Assembly (NCBI RefSeq): GCF_003385595.1
Contig: NZ_QNUE01000018.1
Location: forward strand, 1-63,824
Direction: 5' to 3'
Length of the DNA: 63,824 nucleotides
From: Chryseobacterium flavum
GTDB lineage: Bacteria > Bacteroidota > Bacteroidia > Flavobacteriales > Weeksellaceae
Shown: positions 55,489 through 63,777 of the stretch, in pieces
How positions within the stretch are numbered: position 1 is the stretch's first letter
Layout: every line of letters begins with the position of its first letter
Program-made: the position numbers and the translations under genes
The notes under the pieces: generated by a model
What the model saw: only the letters and a program-made list of their open reading frames with translations
Told to the model about the DNA's origin: nothing
The model's database searches: none

Positions 55489-55872
55489 TTATAGTATTTG
55501 GATTGGTTTTTTGAATTCATCTATTGCTACAAAAGTGAAGTCACCCACAATGGCTTTCTCTCTTTCGTAGGAATACATCTGTTCTGTATAGATTTCAACA
55601 TTTACCTTCATACTGGTTTTTCCGACATGGGAGACCTTTCCGATCAGTTCAACAATCGTTCCTGCCGGGATAGGTTTTTTAAAGTCAATTTTATCACTGC
55701 TTACGGTTACTACTCTTTTTCTTGCAAACCGGGTCGCGGTAATAAAAGCTACTTCATCCATCAGCTGCATAGCCGTTCCTCCGAAAAGGGTGTCATAATG
55801 ATTGGTTGTGTTAGGGAAAACCGCTTTAAAGATTCTGGTTTCAGATGATTGGATTCTTTCTTCTGTAGTCAT
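55489..55872 (-). CDS. acyl-CoA thioesterase (hotdog fold) downstream of a B12 riboswitch
   Basis: The 127-residue product has the BACH/YciA-type motif YDTLFGGTAMQLMDEVAFITATRFA (about 27-51, shown split: YDTLFGGTAM, MDEVA). It hydrolyses acyl-CoA to acid and CoA. It is the only gene downstream of the cobalamin riboswitch at 55999-56165 on the same strand, with 126 nt between them. Confidence 0.9.
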   Translation of the reverse strand: MTTEERIQSSETRIFKAVFPNTTNHYDTLFGGTAMQLMDEVAFITATRFARKRVVTVSSDKIDFKKPIPAGTIVELIGKVSHVGKTSMKVNVEIYTEQMYSYEREKAIVGDFTFVAIDEFKKPIQIL

Positions 55873-55926
55873 ATTTCATTATTAATTAAAGCGAAATGAA
55901 ATATTATTAAAACAACAGAATAATAA

Positions 55927-55946
55927 CAGGAACCTAAAAATTCCTG
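55927..55946 (-). promoter_or_regulatory. possible expression-platform hairpin
   Basis: CAGGAA (55946-55941, minus strand) pairs with TTCCTG (55932-55927). It lies between the riboswitch and the thioesterase start and is followed by a T-rich tract (TTATTATTC). It could be a weak terminator that responds to cobalamin. A second small hairpin TTTCTT/AAGAAA lies at 55986-56001. Confidence 0.4.
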
Positions 55947-55998
55947 AAAAAATCCATCAGATCAATACACTTCAAATCGCGAAAGTTTCTTGTTTAAG

Positions 55999-56165
55999 AA
56001 AAAGGCAGGTCTCCTGACTTGTAACTTCTTTAATCTCCTTCCCATGCCCGCACAGTGGATCTTTTGATAAAGAATTCAGTTACTTACAGTTGCGCGACAG
56101 TCCGTGATTCTCACACGGTTCCCTTTTAATCTGCGGTTAAGCAGAACCAGTTTCTATGATGAATA
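55999..56165 (-). promoter_or_regulatory. cobalamin (B12) riboswitch
   Basis: Read on the minus strand the conserved blocks occur in order: GGTTCTGCTTAACCGCAGA (P2 side), GGGAACCGTGTGAGAATCAC, GGACTGTCGCGCAACTGT (the core with GCGCAACTGT), GCGGGCATGGG and the B12 box AGTCAGGAGACCTGCC near the 3' end (56019-56004). These are the hallmark sequences of the AdoCbl riboswitch class. It binds adenosylcobalamin and normally represses the downstream gene. It lies at the end of the SH3-like protein gene and has its own promoter box. Confidence 0.95.
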
Positions 56166-56184
56166 AGCACTAAACTTTTCGATG

Positions 56185-56192
56185 CAAAAATA
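56185..56192 (-). promoter_or_regulatory. -7 box of the riboswitch transcript
   Basis: Minus-strand TATTTTTG fits TAnnTTTG. It would start the RNA near 56180, about 15 nt before the riboswitch P1/P2 region, so the riboswitch need not depend on readthrough from the gene at 56198. Confidence 0.65.
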
Positions 56193-56197
56193 TGAAT

Positions 56198-56995
56198 TTA
56201 TTCCGGATTATGTAAAATAATCTGACTGATCACTCTTCCTTTTTTGATGGTCCAAAGGGTGGTATACCGGTTCTCTCCTGAACCGTTGATCATATAAAGA
56301 AAAATATTGTCATTGTCCAGGGAAGTTACTCCGATGTTATTAAAGTCCATTGTAGGCTGGAACATATTTTTAATGGCTTCTCTTACAAAAACAGAACCTC
56401 TTCCCGGCTGCTGGACCCGGATTGATTTAATTTCAGTCATTCCCTCAGGAAGTTCGTTACTGATTCCCCATGGTTTTACCTTGTCAATCGTGAGAATTTT
56501 CCCGTCTGCATCCTTTTCTTTTTTACGATAGCCGGCATTAGAAGGGTAAATGTCAATAACAATCTTGCTTCTTTGAGCTGTAGGAATCTTAGGATCAGAA
56601 TTATCTGTAAATATAAGTGATCTTCCATTTTTGGACTTGGATGGAGTATACTGGGGAAGCTGGTCAATATAAGCAATACGTTCTTTATTTACCATTCCTT
56701 CTTTATCCAGGGTTTCATACCTTACGAAAGGTTTTTCTTCATCCTGTTTTTCCGGGTATTTGATCCATATCCATTCTGTTTCCCCGGGAGCTGGCTTTAC
56801 GTAAACAAAAACATCTCCCTTACGCATGCGGATTTTGTCTACAATCTTCCTGTAATTATCTTTGTGAACCCTTACATTGGCATATCCTTCTTCAGCTTTT
56901 ACAACCCCGAAAGGAACCTTATTCTGGCCCTTGACAAAAGCTATAGAAAAAAAACTGAAAATGGATATACAGAATGCTTTATTTACAGAAATCAT
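56198..56995 (-). CDS. secreted protein with SH3-like N-terminal domain
   Basis: The 265-residue product (ATG at 56995; a TTG frame from 57016 exists) has a signal peptide (to about VKGQ) and then an SH3-like beta domain (GYANVRVHKDNYRKIVDKI..GDVFVY, about 35-75). The rest, about 80-265, is not recognised. It follows the ABC ATPase by 30 nt on the same strand, so it may be exported or used with that transporter. Confidence 0.7.
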   Translation of the reverse strand: MISVNKAFCISIFSFFSIAFVKGQNKVPFGVVKAEEGYANVRVHKDNYRKIVDKIRMRKGDVFVYVKPAPGETEWIWIKYPEKQDEEKPFVRYETLDKEGMVNKERIAYIDQLPQYTPSKSKNGRSLIFTDNSDPKIPTAQRSKIVIDIYPSNAGYRKKEKDADGKILTIDKVKPWGISNELPEGMTEIKSIRVQQPGRGSVFVREAIKNMFQPTMDFNNIGVTSLDNDNIFLYMINGSGENRYTTLWTIKKGRVISQIILHNPE

Positions 56996-57025
56996 AATGA
57001 CATTTTTAATTCCCAAATATATAAA

Positions 57026-57688
57026 TTAAATACTTTTCGGAAGATAATTATGAAGCTGTAGTTCTTTAAAATCCTGTATTTGTTTTAAATGACAGTTTGA
57101 AAGGAGGAATACACTATCTGAAATATCCAATACATCGGGATAATTATGATCCGAGATAATAAAACCTTTGTGGATTGACTGTTGGCGTATAATCTCTTTT
57201 AATCGATAAACGATTTTAGGTGAGAGGCTATGAAATGGTTCATCCAATAAAATGAATTCAGCTTCGGAAAATATAATAAGTAGAACTTCAATAAGCCTGA
57301 GTTCCCCACCTGAAAGATTTCTGGGCTTTTCATTGAGCAAAGAACCGACGGGTTCCCATGAAGAAAGCTGTCCGTAATTTTCTTTACTGCAAAAAAGCTG
57401 AATTAAATTTTTAATTTTTTTATTTTTTGGTAAAAAAGAAACCTGTGGAAGATAAGCGATTTTTTCTTTTCTGTCTGATAAAGTTTTTAAAACTTTGCCA
57501 TCATATTTTATAAATTGGGTATCACCATGAATTACTCCAAAAATTATTTTTAATAAAGTTGATTTCCCTGATCCGTTTCTTCCGAGGATACCGGTAATAC
57601 TGCCCGTTTCACATTCCAGATAAATGTCCTGCAAAATCTTTTTATTATTAAAAGATTTGGTGATGCTGTCAATATGAAGTCTTTTCAT
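57026..57688 (-). CDS. ABC transporter ATP-binding protein
   Basis: The 220-residue product has Walker A GRNGSGKST (about 37-45), the signature NLSGGELRL and Walker B FILLDEPF. It is a single ATPase domain. Its start overlaps the preceding membrane-protein gene by 4 nt (ATGA). No usual-size permease gene is adjacent. Confidence 0.92.
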   Translation of the reverse strand: MKRLHIDSITKSFNNKKILQDIYLECETGSITGILGRNGSGKSTLLKIIFGVIHGDTQFIKYDGKVLKTLSDRKEKIAYLPQVSFLPKNKKIKNLIQLFCSKENYGQLSSWEPVGSLLNEKPRNLSGGELRLIEVLLIIFSEAEFILLDEPFHSLSPKIVYRLKEIIRQQSIHKGFIISDHNYPDVLDISDSVFLLSNCHLKQIQDFKELQLHNYLPKSI

Positions 57689-57963
57689 AAGAACCAGGTA
57701 ATAATTTTGATACTTAAACCTGATGATACGGTTATTATCCAGAGAAGAAGCCTGGATATGCCAAAATTGGCGTAAAAGTAATATTCATTTTTTAATCTCA
57801 GTTCATAAATAAAATAGTGAAGAACAGGTAAGATGAAAAGGAAGCTTAAACCAAAACTGTCTGGGTTAAACTGAAGTAAGAAAGAACATAATAAAGAAAA
57901 CAATACCGTTGCAGGAATTATTTTTCTATAAAATAACCATATTACAGAAAGTCTTTTAATCAT
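57685..57963 (-). CDS. small membrane protein coupled to an ABC ATPase
   Basis: The 92-residue product (ATG at 57963; TTG at 57969 gives two more residues) has three predicted helices (about 5-27, 34-53 and 68-90). It is coupled by ATGA overlap to the ATPase, so it is likely the membrane partner or part of one. It is far smaller than a usual permease. Confidence 0.65.
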   Translation of the reverse strand: MIKRLSVIWLFYRKIIPATVLFSLLCSFLLQFNPDSFGLSFLFILPVLHYFIYELRLKNEYYFYANFGISRLLLWIITVSSGLSIKIITWFL

Positions 57964-57990
57964 ATCCAAATATATATAATATTGGCAAAA

Positions 57991-58030
57991 AAAATAGAAA
58001 GCGCTGTATTTTCAGCGCTTTCTATTTTAT
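57991..58030 (-). terminator. terminator of mutS2
   Basis: A perfect 16-bp stem AAAATAGAAAGCGCTG (57991-58006) / CAGCGCTTTCTATTTT (58013-58028) is followed by T runs on the minus strand. Confidence 0.9.
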
Positions 58031-58032
58031 AA

Positions 58033-60180
58033 TTAAATTCTTTCAAGTTCATCCGCATCAATCGTTGTCTTGAAAGTTCCGTAATTGACAATTACTTTGT
58101 TTCTTGAAATTTTTTCAATAGTTCCCACACTGGTACTTCCCGTAATACGTACACGCTGGCCAACTTTCATCCAGACCGCGCGGTCACTTTTGCGTTTTTC
58201 CTCCAGTTTTTCGTTGGTCTCAGCAATTTTTTCAATCACTTCTTCTTTTTTCAGTTGTTGAGTGATTTTTCTCTTAACAACCTGAAGACGTTTTGATTCA
58301 TCTTTATCAGTTCCCAGCTTCCTGAATTTTTCCTGTTCCAGCAGTTTTACAAAATCCTTTACAACATCTTTTCTGGATTTTCCTTTGGTATAGCTGTCAA
58401 TGAATGCTTCAATCTTATTTCCGAACTGTAGTTTGCGATGTTCCTCTTCATACAGTTTTTGAAAGTTGAAAAGTTTCTGCTGAAGCTGATCATTCAGTTT
58501 CTGAAGGTTGTCACGTTTATCTTCTACGGATTCCTTTCTTTCTGCCAGATCAGATTTCAGTTTTTCAACCTCAAATTTTTCCTGCTGTAATTTAACAATG
58601 GTTTTGTCCAGATTTACAATATCATGTTCTACTTTTTTCTTTGCTGAATGAATAATAAACCTTGGAATTTTATTCTTTTCTGCAACTTCAAAAGTAAATG
58701 AACTTCCGGCTTGTCCTACTTCCAGTTTATACATGGGTTCAAGGGTTTCTTCATTAAACAGCATCGCTGCATTTTCAGCGTTGGGAAGCTGTTCCACAAC
58801 CAATTTAATATTGGTATAGTGTGTGGTGATAATGGCAAAACTCTTTTTATCGTAGAAAAATTCCAGAAAGCTTTCTGCCAGAGCTCCTCCCAGTTCAGGA
58901 TCAGAGCCTGTTCCAAATTCATCTATAAGTAAAAGGGTATCTGCATCAGCTTCACGGATAATGCCGGACATTTTCTTTAATCTTGATGAATAAGTTGATA
59001 AATGATTTTCAATAGACTGGTTATCACCAATATCTGTCATGATCTTATCAAAGAAAAACATTTCGGACTTAGGATGTACAGGAACCAGGATGCCACTTTG
59101 AATCATCAGCTGTAATAACCCTACTGTTTTCAGAGTAATCGATTTCCCACCGGCATTCGGACCGGATATACAGATGATTCTGTTGTGCTCCGTTAACGTA
59201 AGGGTCTGAGGAAAAATAGTCTTATTTTCAGCTTTATTACGCAGCCATAAAAGGGGATGGAAAGCATCTCTCAGCCTCAGGGTTTTATGACGATTGATTT
59301 TTGGGAGAACTCCCTTTATTACATCTGCAAATTTTGCTTTAGCTCTTGTAAGGTCAAGATCAAAAATATAAACCTGATATCTCCATAGCTGAGGTTGGAA
59401 CTCTGCCAGTTCAGCAGTTAATTTTCTCAGTACTTTATCAATTTCTTTTTTCTCTTCCTCCTCATTCTCACGAAGCTTGAAGTAGTGTTTTACAACACTG
59501 TCCGGTTGAATATATGTAATGGAGCCTGTTTTTGAGATTCCTAAAGTTCTTCCGGGAACTCTTTTCTTGAATCCTGATTTTACTGCCAGAACTCTTTGGT
59601 CATCAATAATTGTTTCCCTTATATCATCCAGGAAGTCACTCTGTCCATAGGTAGTAAGTGCACGGTTGAAATTTTCCTGAATAGCTTTTTTGGCATGCTG
59701 GATTTCGGTTCTCAGTCCTTTTAAAGCCGGAGAAGCTTCACTTTTCACTTCACCAAAACGATTAAATACTTTATCTACCTTTTCAATGATTTCTTTTCTG
59801 AATTCCAGTACCGAAACATCTTCCATTAAAGTGGGAAAGGTTTCAGGCATGGTAGGGAAAAACTTTTGTAGTTTACCGATTTGTTCCGTGATGGTTTTTA
59901 TTTTTATGAAAGCAGAGTTTTCCAGACGGTAATTTTCAATCAGCATCAGTTTCAGCTCACTTTCAATATCTTCATATTCATCAAACGGAATGGCATTTGA
60001 ACTTTCAAAACTCGACAGGTATTCTGAAGTTTTCTTTAATGAAAGTTCTGCCTCGTCTATTTCCATCGAACGAAGTTGAAGAATTTTTTCTCTTGTTTTC
60101 GGAGAATACGCAAATGGGGAAATTTCCGCGAGCAATTGCGGAAACTCTAATTCGTCTAAATCTTCTTTATCTATATACAC
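58033..60180 (-). CDS. mutS2: MutS2-type DNA-binding ATPase without Smr domain
   Basis: The 715-residue product has the MutS core: Walker A GPNAGGKS (about 344-351), Walker B region LLIDEFGTGSDPELGGAL, a long coiled coil (about 500-620) and a final KOW-like segment (RVRITGSTSVGTIEKIS). It ends there; the Smr nuclease domain of classical MutS2 (about 780 residues) is missing. Its start is GTG, a few bases after a -7 box, so the transcript may be leaderless. MutS2 acts in recombination suppression or ribosome rescue. Confidence 0.9.
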   Translation of the reverse strand: MYIDKEDLDELEFPQLLAEISPFAYSPKTREKILQLRSMEIDEAELSLKKTSEYLSSFESSNAIPFDEYEDIESELKLMLIENYRLENSAFIKIKTITEQIGKLQKFFPTMPETFPTLMEDVSVLEFRKEIIEKVDKVFNRFGEVKSEASPALKGLRTEIQHAKKAIQENFNRALTTYGQSDFLDDIRETIIDDQRVLAVKSGFKKRVPGRTLGISKTGSITYIQPDSVVKHYFKLRENEEEEKKEIDKVLRKLTAELAEFQPQLWRYQVYIFDLDLTRAKAKFADVIKGVLPKINRHKTLRLRDAFHPLLWLRNKAENKTIFPQTLTLTEHNRIICISGPNAGGKSITLKTVGLLQLMIQSGILVPVHPKSEMFFFDKIMTDIGDNQSIENHLSTYSSRLKKMSGIIREADADTLLLIDEFGTGSDPELGGALAESFLEFFYDKKSFAIITTHYTNIKLVVEQLPNAENAAMLFNEETLEPMYKLEVGQAGSSFTFEVAEKNKIPRFIIHSAKKKVEHDIVNLDKTIVKLQQEKFEVEKLKSDLAERKESVEDKRDNLQKLNDQLQQKLFNFQKLYEEEHRKLQFGNKIEAFIDSYTKGKSRKDVVKDFVKLLEQEKFRKLGTDKDESKRLQVVKRKITQQLKKEEVIEKIAETNEKLEEKRKSDRAVWMKVGQRVRITGSTSVGTIEKISRNKVIVNYGTFKTTIDADELERI

Positions 60181-60184
60181 AGTG

Positions 60185-60192
60185 CAAATTTA
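60185..60192 (-). promoter_or_regulatory. -7 box of mutS2
   Basis: Minus-strand TAAATTTG fits TAnnTTTG and ends 4 nt before the GTG start. No TTG -33 element is evident. Confidence 0.5.
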
Positions 60193-60276
60193 GTGAGAAA
60201 ATATGAATGTTAGTGAGGCGGGAAGTTGAAAATGAGTTAATTTGACTAACGAAAGAATATTTTTTTCTGGATCATA

Positions 60277-60306
60277 TTGGGTAAGGGTAAGGTTTTAGTA
60301 ATTTTG
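60277..60306 (+). promoter_or_regulatory. promoter of the GNAT-ung pair
   Basis: TTG (60277-60279), a 19-nt spacer and TAATTTTG (60299-60306) give an exact TTG-N19-TAnnTTTG promoter. The ATG is at 60311, so the transcript probably starts at the start codon. Confidence 0.85.
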
Positions 60307-60310
60307 AAAG

Positions 60311-60838
60311 ATGAAACTTGAAACCGCAACATTAATCTTAACAGAAATTAATGAGAGTCATGTAGAAGATATTTTACGGATTCGCAGTAATGAAGTGATT
60401 AATAGGTTTGTGAATAGAAGTTCACCCAAGAGCAATTATGAAGCGTTAGAATTTATTTTAGGAATTAAAAGAAAGACTGAAGATAAAGAAATTGTTTTCT
60501 GGGGAATTTCTTACAAAGGACACAGAAATCTTATTGGTACCATTTGCCTTTGGAATTTTTCCGGTGATAAAAAAATTGCCGAAGCAGGATATGAACTGTT
60601 ACCGGATTATCATAAAAAAGGGATCATGACAGAAGCACTGGCTGCCGTTTTAGATTTTGGATTTAATACCTTAAATTTACAGGAAATTTTGGCTTTTACC
60701 AATCAGATGAACAGAAGTTCTCATGCATTACTTCTGAAGCATAAGTTTGCTGTTGATGACAATATCAGAGATGAAAAAAATTCCGGAAATGTCATTTTTA
60801 GCCTGAAAAAAAGTCAATATCAAATATCAAATTTATGA
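60311..60838 (+). CDS. GNAT family N-acetyltransferase (RimJ/RimL-like)
   Basis: The 175-residue product has the RimJ-type fold: LETATLILTEINESHVEDIL at the N terminus, GYELLPDYHKKGIMTEALAA (acetyl-CoA loop, about 97-116) and FTNQMNRSSHALLLKHKF. The substrate is unknown. It overlaps ung by 4 nt (ATGA). Confidence 0.9.
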   Translation: MKLETATLILTEINESHVEDILRIRSNEVINRFVNRSSPKSNYEALEFILGIKRKTEDKEIVFWGISYKGHRNLIGTICLWNFSGDKKIAEAGYELLPDYHKKGIMTEALAAVLDFGFNTLNLQEILAFTNQMNRSSHALLLKHKFAVDDNIRDEKNSGNVIFSLKKSQYQISNL

Positions 60839-61476
60839 CCTGGACAGAAGTTTTAGCACCAATTAAGAGTACGGAATACTTTAAAACCTTATGGGAAAAA
60901 GTAAAGAAAGAATATGCTGCCACTAAGGTATTTCCACCGAAGAGCCAGATATTCAGAGCATTGGAATTAACTCCGTTTGAAGAAGTAGAAGTGGTGATCA
61001 TCGGCCAGGACCCTTATCATAATGACTATCAGGCAAACGGTTTATGCTTTTCAGTTTCTGAGCAGGTAGCAGCACCTCCTTCACTAAAAAATATATTTAT
61101 TGAATTAAAAGATGATCTGGGAGTGGTAAGAACTTCAAAAGAATTAGATGATTGGGCAAAGCAGGGGGTGTTGTTATTAAATGCCACACTTACCGTACGT
61201 GCTCATTCTCCTAACTCTCATAAAGATCTCGGATGGGAAAAGTTCACTGATTTTATTATAAAAGAGATTTCTGATAAAAAAGAAAATGTAGTTTTTGTTT
61301 TGTGGGGAGCTTTTGCACAAAAAAAAGCCGAACTTATAGATCCGGCTAAGCATTTTATCCTGAAATCAGCGCATCCTTCTCCTTTTTCTGTACACAGAGG
61401 TTTTTTCGGAAGCAGACCTTTTTCAAAAATCAATGAATATCTTGTTTCCAAAGGTAAGAAGCCTATTTCGTGGTAG
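60835..61476 (+). CDS. ung: uracil-DNA glycosylase (family 1)
   Basis: The 213-residue product has the catalytic water-activating motif GQDPYHN (about 59-65), the middle block LLLNATLTVRAHSPNSH and the leucine/minor-groove loop HPSPFSVHRGFFGSRPFS (about 178-195). It removes uracil from DNA in base-excision repair. It is translationally coupled to the GNAT gene and overlaps the convergent lipoprotein gene by 14 nt. Confidence 0.97.
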   Translation: MTWTEVLAPIKSTEYFKTLWEKVKKEYAATKVFPPKSQIFRALELTPFEEVEVVIIGQDPYHNDYQANGLCFSVSEQVAAPPSLKNIFIELKDDLGVVRTSKELDDWAKQGVLLLNATLTVRAHSPNSHKDLGWEKFTDFIIKEISDKKENVVFVLWGAFAQKKAELIDPAKHFILKSAHPSPFSVHRGFFGSRPFSKINEYLVSKGKKPISW

Positions 61477-61975
61477 AACCTGAAGGGGTTTCTGCTTTTT
61501 GAATACTGATTCCTATTTTGTATTTTCCGGCAAGTGCCTTTGTTCCATCTGCTGCTTTTGGATAAGGAGTAACTTCTTTCAATGTAATTGTATATCCATT
61601 GAAGTCTGCTGACTGATGATAGTTTTTTGCTGCATGATCCATGCTGGCAAGGTTTAAGGTCATTGGTCTTGTGGCAAGTCCCATTACTTCTATCTGAGCA
61701 ACAGCAACTCCTGCCCATATACAATTTACCCCTTCCGGACAACGGCTGTCTTCTGAAATCCCTTTGAATGTAACATTCATTTCGTAGTCTTTCAGGAATT
61801 TATTTTCTCCCTGGCTTAAGTAGATCATATCTTTTTGGTCTGAAGGAATACTGGTGTTTGTACCGGAATTCATTTCAGCAACTTTGGGTTCAGTTTCTGT
61901 TCTTGTTTTCTTTTGGGCATCACAACCTGTTAAGGCCAGTATTCCCAAGCTAAGGATAATGGTTTTGTGGAGCAT
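61463..61975 (-). CDS. lipoprotein of unknown function
   Basis: The 170-residue product has lipobox cysteine C18 (LALTGC), a short linker and a beta-rich domain with the motif SRCPEGVNCIWAGVA (about 78-92). Its two cysteines may form a disulfide. The ending overlaps ung (convergent). No function assigned. Confidence 0.75.
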   Translation of the reverse strand: MLHKTIILSLGILALTGCDAQKKTRTETEPKVAEMNSGTNTSIPSDQKDMIYLSQGENKFLKDYEMNVTFKGISEDSRCPEGVNCIWAGVAVAQIEVMGLATRPMTLNLASMDHAAKNYHQSADFNGYTITLKEVTPYPKAADGTKALAGKYKIGISIQKAETPSGSTTK

Positions 61976-61989
61976 AGTTTCTTTTTTTA

Positions 61990-62481
61990 TCAGATAATAT
62001 TAAACATATTCAGTAATACTACCAAAAACATTGCCACACCCACTACAAAACTGAATCCCGTACCGTAAACAAATCCGATAAGAGCACCTTTTGTAGACTG
62101 AAGTGCTTTATTCATGTCTTTGCTGTCATGAAGCATTTCACCAATAAAAACTCCGGCAAACATACCGATCAGGAAGCCTAATGGAATTGGAATAAATATT
62201 CCGACAATAGTTCCGATCACAGAACCAATGCTTCCCCAGCGTGTTCCTCCGTATTTTCTGTTAGTTCTGGCAGGAATTACATAACTTAATACTACTGAGG
62301 CAGCGGTAAGAATCCCGAATGTCCAGATATAAATCATTGGCAGATCAGCATCTGTTCCGAATTTGTAAATAAGGAGCCCGCAGATGCTCAATAATAATCC
62401 CGGAAGAACGGGTAAAAAAGTTCCAAGTATCCCTATAAATAATAAAATAAGGCAAAGAATATTAATGATTGTGGTATCCAT
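61990..62481 (-). CDS. DUF456 family membrane protein
   Basis: The 163-residue product has glycine-rich transmembrane helices with repeated patterns (LLFIGILGTFLPVLPGLLLS; GTIVGIFIPIPLGFLIGMFAG), typical of DUF456. It lies 14 nt upstream of the lipoprotein gene, so they probably share a transcript. Confidence 0.88.
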   Translation of the reverse strand: MDTTIINILCLILLFIGILGTFLPVLPGLLLSICGLLIYKFGTDADLPMIYIWTFGILTAASVVLSYVIPARTNRKYGGTRWGSIGSVIGTIVGIFIPIPLGFLIGMFAGVFIGEMLHDSKDMNKALQSTKGALIGFVYGTGFSFVVGVAMFLVVLLNMFNII

Positions 62482-62507
62482 TCTTAAAAATATATATGCA
62501 ATATAAA

Positions 62508-62531
62508 AAAAGTGACCTTATAAAAAGCCAC
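62508..62531 (-). terminator. terminator of the surface lipoprotein gene
   Basis: The minus-strand stem GTGGCTTT/AAGGTCAC (62531-62512, two G-U pairs) is followed by a T7 run. Confidence 0.75.
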
Positions 62532-62554
62532 TTTTATTTAAATTAAAAAAATTA

Positions 62555-63739
62555 TTAGAGATTTAAAATTACATACTCCAGAATAAGGCCTGCTTTTCCG
62601 ATATTTCCGGAAGCATGATTATGGAATGTGGTATAATAAATATTTCCGCTATTGGAATTTCCTGTACATGGCCCTGATGTATCTCCGTGTGCCTGATGAG
62701 CACTCCACGCATTCTGACTGATTGTCATTGTAATGGAGTTTCCGTTGGAAGTTTGATGGCAGATAGTGATGTAATTATTGTTTAAGGATGTACCTACCGG
62801 AATTTGAGGTGCATTCGGATTGGTGTAATGACCGGATCTTATCATCAGTGGCTCATTGTCCTTTTGTACCAGAACATCCCAAAACGTAGAATCATAGTTC
62901 TGGATTTTTTCCCATGCGCCTATATCATACGTAATATCCAGTGTATTAAATCCCAATGCTGTTGCCAGAGAAGTATTGGAAACACTGCAGTTGGTATATG
63001 TACCTGCAGAGCCAATGGATTTTAAACACAGAAGGTTGTCATTAATGAAACCACCCGGAGCATTACAGTCTGTAGTATTACTGTTGCCACCGACAAGATA
63101 TGCAGAAGCCCAGTCAGAACTGTAAATACTGCCTCCATTGGTAACAAAAGCTGACAGGTTGTTGTAAACGTCAGAATCATTACTAGGGGAGGGAGTTCCG
63201 GTTTGCGTGTAGCTACGTGATCCACAATTCAGAAAAAGGATATCATATTCTGAGATTTTATTCAGGTTTTTAAGATCCTGATAAGAGATTTCTGTAACAG
63301 TATACCCCAGACCTGTAATAATAGTTTCAATTTCATCATAGCTTCCTTTTACATATGCCATTTTTGCAACCTGATTCAATTTAGTATCTGATGCAGCTAC
63401 GGTAATGGTTTCGTTCTTTTTAACAGTGACCGGAATTTCAGTTCTGAAATTTTTTCCGTTACCGGTCTGAATATGAAGCGTAGTATTACCTTCGGGAGTT
63501 GTTAAAGTAAACTTTCCGTCATTGTCTGAATAGGTATGGTACACCCTGTTATCCTTGTCAATAGTGAATATCAGGGCTCCTCCGACAGGTTTTGTTCCGT
63601 TTTTAGCAAATACCTGTCCTTCCACCTTTCCGTTTTGAGGGATGTTCTGACCAGGTTCATCAATAACTGATTCGTCTCCTTTACAGTTTACTAAAAGCAT
63701 CAGTGCACTGAGCACAATTAATAGATAGTTTTGTTTCAT
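62555..63739 (-). CDS. surface lipoprotein with carboxypeptidase-like regulatory domain
   Basis: The 394-residue product (ATG at 63739; a longer frame from 63772 gives an unlikely extension) has lipobox C19 (LMLLVNC), a carboxypeptidase-regulatory-like domain (about 38-115; GKVEGQVFAKNGTKPVGGAL) and a Rossmann-type alpha/beta segment (about 125-230; EYDILFLNCGSRSYTQTG) that resembles ThuA/glutamine-amidotransferase-like folds. No catalytic triad could be identified. The C-terminal part is unrecognised. Probably surface exposed. Confidence 0.75.
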   Translation of the reverse strand: MKQNYLLIVLSALMLLVNCKGDESVIDEPGQNIPQNGKVEGQVFAKNGTKPVGGALIFTIDKDNRVYHTYSDNDGKFTLTTPEGNTTLHIQTGNGKNFRTEIPVTVKKNETITVAASDTKLNQVAKMAYVKGSYDEIETIITGLGYTVTEISYQDLKNLNKISEYDILFLNCGSRSYTQTGTPSPSNDSDVYNNLSAFVTNGGSIYSSDWASAYLVGGNSNTTDCNAPGGFINDNLLCLKSIGSAGTYTNCSVSNTSLATALGFNTLDITYDIGAWEKIQNYDSTFWDVLVQKDNEPLMIRSGHYTNPNAPQIPVGTSLNNNYITICHQTSNGNSITMTISQNAWSAHQAHGDTSGPCTGNSNSGNIYYTTFHNHASGNIGKAGLILEYVILNL

Positions 63740-63769
63740 ATTTAATTGATTTTTAGGATTTAGTTCTAT

Positions 63770-63777
63770 CAAATTTA
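63770..63777 (-). promoter_or_regulatory. -7 box of the surface lipoprotein gene
   Basis: Minus-strand TAAATTTG fits TAnnTTTG, 30 nt upstream of the ATG at 63739. Confidence 0.45.

Noticed and set aside
55927..55972. Seven-codon ORF (MDFFRNF) between the riboswitch and the thioesterase
   Set aside because: Very short, and overlaps the hairpin; no support for translation.
57967..57974. -7-like box TATATTTG (minus strand) before the small ABC membrane-protein gene
   Set aside because: It ends 4 nt before the ATG in an AT-rich run, overlaps the alternative TTG start, and lacks a -33 element; too likely by chance.
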